Source of the DNA: Trissonchulus latispiculum
Taxonomy: Eukaryota > Nematoda > Enoplea > Enoplida > Ironidae
Assembly (NCBI GenBank): GCA_030248195.1
Contig: JASAND010008558.1
Coordinates: forward strand, 1-64,000
DNA: 64,000 nucleotides
Direction: 5' to 3'
The position numbers were made by a program, and so were the translations under genes. The notes under the pieces are model-generated. The model saw only the letters and a list, made by a program, of their open reading frames with translations. It ran no database searches and had not been told where the DNA came from. Shown here in pieces: positions 35,985 through 46,525 of this stretch (within the stretch, counting starts at the first letter, position 1; the number at the start of each line of letters is the position of its first letter).

Positions 35985-36982
35985 AGATGAAACCGGGTCA
36001 TTATTGACTGACCCGGTGACCACACAGATCCCTGACCCGGAATTTTCAAAATTCCAGGTTCAAGCTTGGAAAAAGCAAAACGTAGTGCTCCTTTGCTTTT
36101 CGATTGCTGACATCTAATATACTATGAATTTTTAATAAGTTTAAAGTTTACAATAAAAACATTTGCTTTGCTGAAAGTAACTTTGACAAATAAAAATCGT
36201 AAATAAGCCAGAAAAATCCAGAATGATTTGGACGATTTTGCACTAGAACTGAAATGAATTAAACCACAAGTTGTTGAACCGGTTTGCTTAGTTTTGGCTG
36301 AGGGTTCTACTCAGTGATTTTATAGAATTATTCTTGCTTGAGACGAGAATTTTGACAAACCGAATCAACGAATCTGTAAGGGTAGTATAAGTCATAAAAA
36401 TTAAAAAATGAAAATCAAAACGCATTTTATAGAATTATTCTTGCTTGAGACGAGAATTTTGACAAACCGAATCAACGAATCTGTAAGGGTAGTATAAGTC
36501 ATAAAAATTAAAAAATGAAAATCAAAACGCACAGTCTATGAATCTTATTTTGCCCAGATTTTTCTAAACACCCGGCTTTGCAATCCGCACAGTATGACTC
36601 CTTCCAAAACGAGAGCAGCGGAAAAGAATCAGCTGAAGAAGGTGGAGCTTATAAAAATTGAAGTTTTACAATAATTATTTCGGATTCTGGGCGCACAACT
36701 AGATTTTCATTTATAATTCAACGCAATTACATAATAGCTTTATACAAAGTCAAACCTTGACAGGACACTACAATTATTTTTAGGACACTGCAGCGACAAT
36801 CGTTTTAAAAACTGGATGAATATTTATTTCTATTTCTTTTGGCTAATTATTGAAATTTTCAGGTGGTAAAATAGGCAAAATTCTAAAAACTGTGATTTAA
36901 CAGCCAAAGTTTTTCTAACCAAAAATTCCTGGTCAAGACAGTGTCAGAGCTCCTGACTCGGTGACCCGATTTCATCTCTGGT
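35985..36982. mobile_element. AAGAGATGAAACCGGGTCA element, about 1 kb
   Basis: The left end AAGAGATGAAACCGGGTCA matches the opposite strand of the right end, CAGAGATGAAATCGGGTCA. The flanks GTGCGGGG and GTGCGACC share their first five bases, possibly an old 8-bp duplication. Subterminal GACCCGG words are inverted. The centre contains the 107-bp tandem duplication. Non-coding. Confidence 0.45.
36317..36530. repeat. Perfect tandem duplication, 2 x 107 bp
   Basis: Two adjacent 107-bp units (36317-36423 and 36424-36530), each starting ATTTTATAGAATTATTCTTG, are identical by eye. The lack of divergence points to a recent duplication or an assembly artefact. Confidence 0.85.
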
Positions 36983-37942
36983 GCGACCCTTCCTGCTCAA
37001 AGTCGTCAGAGGTACACCATGTTAAAGCTACTACAATATTGAGGCTGAAACATCGACACGACTTGACGTGTGTAGAAGCAGTCAAAACTATAGCAGCATA
37101 TATACCTTTAAACTCTTAGAATCCGAAGCGCAACTAATGGATGGAACAAATTCAGCGATTATTCACAGATTATCTAGTGAAAGTTATCATGAAGACCTGC
37201 AGTGGACAGTAAATCTAAACAGTTGGAAAGGAAACCGGAAACTGGAAAGAAAAGGAGAGGAAACAGAAATCAAAACCCCAGATTATATAAAACGTAATAC
37301 GACAATACAGAAAACAAGGATAATACGCAAGAGATAATAAATCAGATTAACATCTTCCAAAAACAACCACAAATAAAACAGTAAGAAGCGGCATCCAAAC
37401 AGATCTTCAGTTTCTAAAAATTTATACTCCACAACATACTTAATACTTGTTTAATTGATTAGCAGGGAACTAATTTCTTTAGACAGGTACATGCACAGAA
37501 GTTGCTCTCGAGCATATACGTATATATACGTCATAAAAAATTCCAATACTAATATTCTCAAAACTTTACTAGAATTCTGTGTTCAACTTTATCAACGAAT
37601 GGTATGTAATATATTGAAATTTGAAAACTACGCCTACTATAGGTTAGCTATCACAAATCAGCGTCCTTAGAACTAGCAAGCATCATCCTGTATAAAATTG
37701 GCTCCCTGCACTTGTCAGATAGACTAGACTGGCATAACACTTAGAAACATGTGACTTTATAACACGAAACAACACAATAAGTAATACAAGTTAATAGAAA
37801 AAACGAATGATAAGTTCACACATCCCTGACGATTAGATTTTCAGGAGAGTAAAATAGTAAAATCCTCAGCCAAAAAGCTTAAAAATGACAAGATTTCTGC
37901 AGAAGCAATACGTATCTGCTTTATCTATATATACACACACAC

Positions 37943-38002
<60 letters not shown>

Positions 38003-38036
38003 ATACAAGTAACAAAAATGCTCCACACAAAAGAGG
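36983..38036. other. Intergenic; AT array at 37943-38006
   Basis: An open frame at 37068-37334 is Lys/Glu-rich and resembles no family I know, so I do not call it a gene. A (CA)/(AT) array occupies 37931-38006 and is followed by ACAAGTAACAAAAATGCTCC. That word also borders the AT array at 52912 in inverted form. Confidence 0.4.
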
Positions 38037-39990
38037 ATAATATGTGTGTGTTGGCTGTATCATATATATATATATCCTTTAAATATCCTTTAAATATATA
38101 ATAAATTTAAATAGGTATATATATCCTTTAAATTCCGGTTGAAGAAGTAAAGACAAAAGATCCATGGGCCCGTGACGTTATTTGGCACAGCAAATATTGG
38201 TGGATGGTTCCATGTCAAAAGTTGCTCAGCTCACTTAGGGCTTTCATTTGATACCAAATTTGACCACTTTTGAAAACTTTCATTTTTGACCGAAAATCGC
38301 CTAAGTCCCCACCCCACCCCACCACAGCACTCTACAGCCACTTTGAGCATGCAGTTCTATGACAAAAGTTGCTCAGCTCGCTTAGGGCTTTCATTTGGTA
38401 CCAAATTTGGCCACTTTTGAAAACTTTCATTTTTGACCGAAAATCGCCAAGTCCCCACCCCACCCCACCACAGCACTCTACAGCCACTTTGAGCATGCAG
38501 TTCTATGACAAAAGTTGCTCAGCTCGCTTAGGGCTTTCATTTGGTACCAAATTTGACCACTTTTGAAAACTTTCATTTTTGACCGAAAATCGCCTAAGTC
38601 CCCACCCCACCCCACCACAGCACTCTACAGCCACTTTGAGCATGCAGTTCTATGACAAAAGTTGCTCAGCTCGCTTAGGGCTTTCATTTGGTACCAAATT
38701 TGGCCACTTTTGAAAACTTTCATTTTTGACCGAAAATCGCCTAAGTCCCCACCCCACCCCACCACAGCACTCTACAGCCACTTTGAGCATGCAGTTCTAT
38801 GACAAAAGTTGCTCAGCTCGCTTAGGGCTTTCATTTGGTACCAAATTTGACCACTTTTGAAAAATTTTATTTTCGACCACTTGACCCCCCACCTGACTGA
38901 CCCTTCAAACGGCAAAGTGGAACCAGCCCAGCAAAATAGGTACGTCGGACGGCAAAACGGATAACGGGACTGAGCTGGGCACACCAGAAAACCCCTATAG
39001 ACAAAGTTTTGAGAGGCCAGGTAGAGCCTACTATGGACCTCCAGGAAGCGGTTTCCGACATGACCCTCCAGACGGCAAAGTGGAACCAGCACAGCAAGAT
39101 GGATGAGTCCTACGGCAAAAACGACACCGGGAATGAGCTGGGCGCACCAGAAAACCCCTATAGACAAAGTTTTGAGAGGCCAGGTAAAGCCTACTATGGA
39201 CCTCCAGGAGGCGGTTTCCGACTTGACCCTCCCGACGGCAAAGTGGAACCAGCCCAGCAAGATGGGTGGGTCTGACGGTAAAACTGACTGCGGGAATCGA
39301 TTCTCCGTGCCAGAAAACCATTGTATGGAAGATTTGAGCGTTCAAAGTTAAATAGATAGCGAGAAATTTCGATTTTTCATTTTTCGAATTTTCGCCATCT
39401 TTGACGGGCCAGTGTGGTCGCTAGGGAAGTGATAGAGAAACGCAACCTGGACCGTTAGTTAGTTCAATATATGTAATTTCTGAATATAAAAAGAAAGCAG
39501 CTCCAGCTCGTAACGTTCGACCTGAGCGACGACCACAAAAATGGTCACTTTTCGCTATGAGCCGAATTTGCGGCGTCACTGCGGCGCTGTGGCGCAGCTG
39601 CGGCGCAAAAAAAGTTGTGATTCTTAAATTCTTTAGAGGGTACTACTAGACCCCATAGCCCTTTAGGTTGGCCCACCGCTGCAGATCACGTGAAAGCGGC
39701 GAACATTATGTACAATACAACCATCAAATAGGAGAAACCGGAAAAAAACATCGCCGCCATAACCGGTCCGGGGCGCAACTTTTTAACGGTAAGTGATACG
39801 GGGCTGAAACTTCACAGACATACTAAACTCGATGTGCTCTACAATTTGCGCATGAAATCTGCGCAGGATCTGCAGGATTTTGCGCAGCTTATTACACACT
39901 GTCTCCAGCCACTTTTCACACATATTATAGGGGTCGCTGCCGCGACCCCTATGATATATATATATATATATATATATACGTATATATATA
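38037..39990. mobile_element. Minisatellite-bearing element, left copy of an inverted pair
   Basis: Order from the outer end: ATAATATGTGTGTGTTGGCT and about 150 bp of unique DNA; about 4.7 units of a 146-147 bp tandem repeat (38190-38880, each with GAGCATGCAGTTCTATGAC); about 2.5 units of a 163-bp repeat (38880-39330); about 610 bp of unique DNA with GCGGCGC palindromes; then an (AT)n tail. The same order, inverted, is present at 52911-54375 with fewer repeat units. Open frames across the 163-bp units shift frame each unit and are not judged coding. Confidence 0.7.
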
Positions 39991-41597
39991 ATTCCAAAAC
40001 TACTAAAATTGTAAAATAGAAGCAAATTTAGACAAGCACAAGACTTTTGAAACCGATCTGAGTTGAAACAAAAAAATCTGACTTTTCTGCGGAAGAACCC
40101 TATGAAGTCGATGTATATAAATAAAAGCAAGAAGTCAGAACGAACTAAGCTTATCATCACTTTTTCTATGAAAGCATATTACTACTACTTCATCAATGCT
40201 ACAGGAAACTCAGTTGCCGGGTAGCAAACACTAGGACGGCATTAGATCAAGCTTAATTATAAAATCAAACGAAATTATGACTGATTACACAAAACAACAA
40301 GACTAAATAAGTCTTGTAAGAAAAAATGCGAAAAATACAAAAAAGAAAAACACTAAACGAAGAGAACTTAAATACAAAGTGGCACTGGATACGTGCATAC
40401 AGGCATGGATTAGAGTATAAGTTATACATATAACATAAAGATCCATGCAAAAATGAGGCACTAAAGCATCCTTTGAACAGGCAACAGATGTTGACTTGTA
40501 ACAATTTCATAATCAGAAGGGGGCAAGCTGTTTAAAGAATCTAAACATTCCAGAGCAGAAAGAAATCGAACACAAAGTTGCACGAAATCTTTACTGAGAA
40601 ACTTCAAGTGTCGCCGAAAAAGCCAACTATCTTTTGGCATTTCAAGAAGAGAAGGTCTGACCTCTGGACTCCTTCTCCGGACCCAGCTGTGCAAGACAAT
40701 AGGACTAACAAAATGCTGGGAAGTTAGTCAGGACAAGAAACAAAAGATCACAAGAAAATGCACATTGAATTCTGATTGATAACAAAAGCATGAACAATCA
40801 AATTAAATATATAGTTGGACATGAAATTATATCCACCTCCCACTGTTACTAAAAGCCTACCAATCATGCAAAGAAAAGCAACAGCAGCATACAACAGTGT
40901 TACTTCTCTAACAAGAAGAGGCAGCTAAGGTTACGCAAATCTTATACGAGATGAAAGCATGAGATCATAAAGAAAACTGAATCCAATATCAAAACAAAGC
41001 AACACAAAAACATAAGAGCAAAAACAAACCAAAAACAACTTAAAGCCAAAAAACCTTATTTAGTTTATGCCCAAGACAGCAGGGTCTGCACAAGAATTAG
41101 AAGTTGGAGCTTCCATACCAGAAACAATACCGTGCAAGCACAAATAAAACTTGAACTAGACCACAACACAACTATAGCTTTATGTATATAGTGAGTGAGT
41201 AGTAACTTTTCCACAGTAAAAACAGGCATATAATTCTGCAACTGATCAAACACTACCTGAGATACGTTTGGTCAGCTATTGCTACGTATATCCTTGCGTA
41301 CCTTCTCTTTTCGAGACCCCAGATCAGCAAAGCTAACTGTCATTCCAAAAACTAACTGAAAATTCACGAACCTCAAACAATCCCAGATTCTCCTTGAGAC
41401 GGAATCACAGCAGCTCACAACAAAACAACAACATTCATAAAAGTACTATATACACCATTAAACTCCTCAAAATGATAAAGTACAGGAAATAGCAAGTATA
41501 AGTTGTACGTTAAATCAAAAGAATAAGAACACAGAAATCCAAAACACAAAGAAACAGGAAGTACAGATTGCACGTAACACTCCAAGCTAGTCAGCTA
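39991..41597. other. Downstream of the Myb/SANT gene; no confident gene
   Basis: Probably 3' UTR and flanking DNA of the minus-strand Myb/SANT gene. One minus-strand open frame (40681-40461) follows a fair acceptor (attgtcttgcacag) and has a protein-like composition, but matches nothing I recognise (see findings). No clear polyadenylation signal was identified. Confidence 0.35.
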
Positions 41598-44500
41598 TCA
41601 CGCAGCCTCACTAATAGCCGAGTTGGCCACTTGCTGTTGCTGCTGATGCTGCTGAAGATGCAGAATTTTGTGATCCACATTGTCCACTTTCATGGCCAAC
41701 ATTTTCATTTCCGCATCCAGCTTCTGTCGTTTCAGATGCAGATAGGTCAGCCGACTGTCATGGTGGTGATGCGGACTATAGGAGGCTCTGTCCTCCTGTT
41801 TAATGACAAAAGGACTCAGAAAGTCATTCACTGTCGTGTCATTGGAAATGGATGCCTGATGAGATGAAATGCTAGCGAGAGTATCGTCTCCGAGCTGCAT
41901 AGAACTAAGACAATTTTGAGCACTAAGGGCGGCCTGGAGTGCTTGAAACGGGCCGGCGCAAACAGGTTCCGTAGGCGCAGTAAGCTCATCAAATTCGTCC
42001 GCGCTACAGCTGCCTACAATAACAATAACGTATGCAAGCACAGGAGTAGGACACATTTTTAAAAAATAATAAAACTACAGCAAGCAAACATAAATAGCAC
42101 GCAGGCTTTATTGGAATTATATGTACACCTATAAAATTGCCTTTCTTTCAAGGACAAGTGATTAGTAAAGGTATATATTAGTTTAAAAGAGACCTCTCCC
42201 AGGACATTACCTAAACGTTCTGCTACCATACCTTCACTCAAAACAGAAATGGCATTGGAGCAATAGTTTTGAGCCCATGGTGAACTAAATGTTGATCCTG
42301 GTTCCATTCCCGAATGACTAGTCACTAAATTTGTCGAGGAGGAACTACTGTCGATTGCAAAATCCATACCATGGAATTGTTGGGCATGATTGGCATGAAC
42401 ATGATTTCCCATGTCTGAAATAACGACATTGAGTAATAAGTATACACCAAACATTATTATTCTACGAGCGCGTTGGACAGTTACAGAATAGCATGATTTC
42501 AATCTCCCACAGACTGTCAACAAACGGGTAGACTCATTCAGCGAGCAGGAAAACGGCGTGTCAGTGGTTAATGGTTAGTGGTAGCCGTTGTGGCCGTGAA
42601 ACCGAATGGTTATGGTATCGAACTTCGGATCAAGTTCGATTCCCACCTTCGCTATAACGGCATTGCATTGTTTCCTTGAACAAAACCTTAGGCCACCGCA
42701 CCGCCGGTCGGACGAGGCTTAAACTGGTTGGCGGTTGGCCCGTCTACTGCATTGCAGGTCATGCACGCTCAAGAACCCTTAATCCTTAATCGTCAAGAGT
42801 AGGGCGTGGAGTTCCCGGAGGAAGGTACCTCCCAGGCCCCCACACACGATTTTGAAAAGGGAGGGGGTCCAAGGTAAAATGCAAAGGGGGTCTCCTCCCA
42901 GAAGTTGAAGAATTTTTGCATTTTTGTCCAAAAATAGTACATTGGATGCTTATTTCTTGTAAAAAGTAAATAATCCCACCGAAGGCGCGAAAATTTTTTA
43001 AAAATATCTGTTTTTGCCTTAAAAATAGCACAAAATGTTCCATTTTGTTACCTCAGAAGGGGGGTCTAGAACCCTTTAACCCCCCCTGCGTGCGGCCTTG
43101 GTACCTCCCTTGGGATCTACCAGCTTCTTGCAATATGTTCCGTCTACTTCCTGGGGCCAATTGCATAAAAATCTACTAGTTGCGGATTCCACAACTAGTA
43201 GATTCTAGTCTGCGGATTCCGCAATGCTAGTGTTGCATAAAGTGCAAGTGCGGAAAAAGCAACTAGCAATATATACTAGTGCGAGTCAAGTGACTTGCTA
43301 GGAAGCAAGCTCAGAACCGGAAATGGACCGGATATTAGATTACACTGACACCGGTAAAATGAAAGTTCCCTCCCAAATTGTGCCAAAACCGAGCACCAGA
43401 CCGAAAAAACATACTTTTCGGATTTTTTCCGAACCGGACAGGGTATTTTTTTACAGGGGGGGGGGCCCGAAATTGACCTTCCCCCACCCGAAAATGCCTT
43501 CTCCCCGAAATCGTGCCCTCCTGGGATTTTTGCTTCCCCACCGGGATTTTTTGGGTGCCCAAATTTTTGCCAAAAATAGGCAAATTTTCAAAAATTTTTC
43601 GGCGTTGCCGAAGATTTTTTCGTAAAAACTTATTTTTAGCTTAAATCCTGGCATTTTTGAGAACCTGTAGCGCTTCACCGTGCAAAAGATGCCAAAAATA
43701 TCATTTTTTGGCTCACTTAGGCAAAAAATTTCCCCCCCCCCCCGAAAATTTCTCCCCCCCCCCCGGCCCCGGGGGCCTCCTGGAAGCCCCCCCCCCAAAT
43801 CACTAAAAAATACCCTGAAACCGGATACGACCACAGATCACACAATTTTGGTCCAAATCGGACAAAATTTCGTATACAGACTAATTTCGACCCTCTGAAT
43901 CCAAAAATGCAGTTAGCGAAACTATTCGACCTACCCATCTTGCTGTACAGTTTTTGTGACCTAGACATCCGGTTACCGGACATGGAACGGATGTGACCAG
44001 ATTTTTGGAAATGTTTTGGGCCAATTACCACCATACTAGAATATGGATTAATTAACATTTTCTTTCCGAATCTGAAGCGTTTTTATCGGTTTGGTATCCG
44101 GTAACCGGATATAGACCGGATACGATGGTTTTAACGGATTCTCCTCCTCCTGAGGTTTCTAAAAATATATACTTTATATAGACTAACTTCAAAGGTTAAC
44201 TCAGGATAAGTGCTTACAGTTCGGTTCCAAGATTTTTTGGTCAGACTTTAGTATGCTAGTACTAGCAAATCCGCACTAGTAGATCAGCAGATTTTTATGC
44301 AATTGGCCCATGGAAGGGAGTTGTCGGTGAAAATGAGTCATGTATTTACTCAAAATTGACCCACGCTCGGGATTTGCTTCTGATCCCACCCCATCTAAGC
44401 TAGAGGCTTGGAACGTCAAAAGACGTTATGCTCCTCTGCTACATGCATGAGCACTTATGGATGTCTTACTACCTGCGCTGAATGGGAAAGATCGTGTCTG

Positions 44501-46494
44501 CTCCAGTTTCCCATTATGATAAAAGTTTCCAGGTGACATAATGAGAGCCATACTAACTATGACTGATGGGGAGAAGCAAGGAAACGCGTCTAATGGGAAG
44601 ACCATTGAAGTGCCCGACCCGAAAAAAAGAAGAGAGAAGAAACAAGGGTAGGCCTCTCAGCGAGTTTTAAAAAGATGGCACATTTTAGCAAATTTTAGCG
44701 TTTTTTAAATTAAAAAATTCCTTAAAATCGCTAACAATTTTGATGGTTTACATAATATACTAATTTACTGCCAAAAAATTAAAAGCTTCGCAGGTTTTGC
44801 TAATTTTAGGATAGCCCCATTTCCTCTTTAAATTTAGGAATTAGACTGGTTTGGTTGGTTTCATCTACCTCTGCTGAGTGCAGCTGTAGGTCGCTCATCC
44901 AAGCACTGTGAAGAGGCCGGTTCACTGATTGCAGGAAATTCGGGTGCATTTCTACTATCACTGTCACCAGTGGAAGGTATACTCCGACTAGTTCGTGTCA
45001 GATCAACATCAAACTCGTCCATAAACATGAACTCAGGATCAGGAATGTTTAAGTCTAAAATAAGAACAAACTTGAACAAATACTCAATGGCAGGCGAAAC
45101 AACACAGATTCTAAAATCTGAAATGCAAATAGATGGTTACTGGACAGAGATTTGAATCAATAAAATATAAAACACCAAACGCAGCAAAAAGCAGATGCAT
45201 CATCCTGGCTTCGTCCTACAGGGAGGAGGTGGCCCCCACCCAGGAATTGGCCCCCCAGACACGGGTCACCCCGTCGTCCCCCACAGAAATCGGTGCCCCC
45301 TCCCGGTCTGAGGGGCCTCCCCCAGACTTCTCCCCTCCTGAAATTTTGGCCTAGTAAAAAGCTAGCATACTCAAGCCACAAAGGCACGTCATAAATAGCT
45401 ATTAAAAAATCGAGAGTCAAGTCAGATCAAGACGAATTGACTTATGAAATCTGGGTTTATTCTAGTAGAGGTGGGCACCAAAAACACCATTCCTCCTAAC
45501 ATAGGGGCTCGGCCTGTGCAGGAGCCTAGAAATTGGGGTCTAAATTAAAATTTTCAAAAATTTTCTTAAAAATGCAAAATTTGCAAAAATTTCTAGTAGT
45601 GTGTTCATTCAAACCGAAGAGAAAACAAACGATTTGTATTACTTTGACATATTTTTGACATTATAAAATTCGAAATTTTTCGTCAAAAAACGCCAAAATT
45701 CCAAAATCTTTTTAAATTTTGGCCCCGGTCAGGAGCGGGGCCTGACCACCGGGCCGAGGAAGGGGAGCATGGGCCTGGAGCATCCCTAATTTCAACCTGA
45801 CACTTAGTCGGGGCGGGTAAAAAATTACTGGAGAAATAAAGGTCCTACTTTTTCCGTGTAAGCCCTGGTATAGTGCAAATTATAGTTAATTGGCATGCCG
45901 GCTCTCCAGCGGGGCATATAACCTTTCTGAATTATTCGTGCTGCCGGAGGAAAACTCAATCACTGTTATTTTTAACCGCCTAAGCGGGTAAAAAACACCA
46001 GCAAGTAAGAAAATAACACTACTGAAAATGACCCTTTTTATTCTGTCGAGCATTAATTGTTTCCATATTTTCGGGAATGCATGGTACACATTGTTTTCAG
46101 TAGAAAACCGTTTATACGACATAGTCAGGTACATGTCAGCCAATGAAATGACCGGATATAGCAGCATAAGCGGTATCAAACTAATATTCATATTATTCAT
46201 TCTAATAGTATTTTATTCAAGGCTATTTGTGCACTTTTAAAAATAACTGGGCAAATTGAGTAAGTTTGCGGGAGCACAAGCGAGGCTTGAAGTTCAGTTC
46301 GCCTGGCTTACTTCTACTGGGGGGGGGTGGGGGCCCCCCATTCGGCGACCTCCCCCCCCATTCGACTGGCATGGATTTAAAGAGGGGGCCCCCCCTAGGG
46401 AGGGGGAGGGGGGGCGAATGCTGTTTTTAAGCTTAAAATGAGCTTATAAGTCCATAAAAGCTAAAAATTGAGAAAATTTTTGAAAATGAAAATT

Positions 46495-46525
<31 letters not shown>

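Noticed and set aside
37068..37337. 89-codon Lys/Glu-rich plus-strand frame
   Set aside because: No splice support, no known domain, and its composition is expected from A-rich DNA.
38190..38880. Regular repeats considered as a CRISPR array
   Set aside because: The units are 147-bp near-identical tandem repeats in a eukaryotic genome, with no short direct repeats and variable spacers.
38772..39260. 162-codon minus-strand frame across the minisatellite
   Set aside because: It arises from tandem units whose length shifts frame; inverted copies elsewhere carry disruptions.
42600..42670. Functional tRNA gene
   Set aside because: The anticodon arm and part of the variable region are missing between the A-box- and B-box-like words; no 7-bp acceptor stem pairs.
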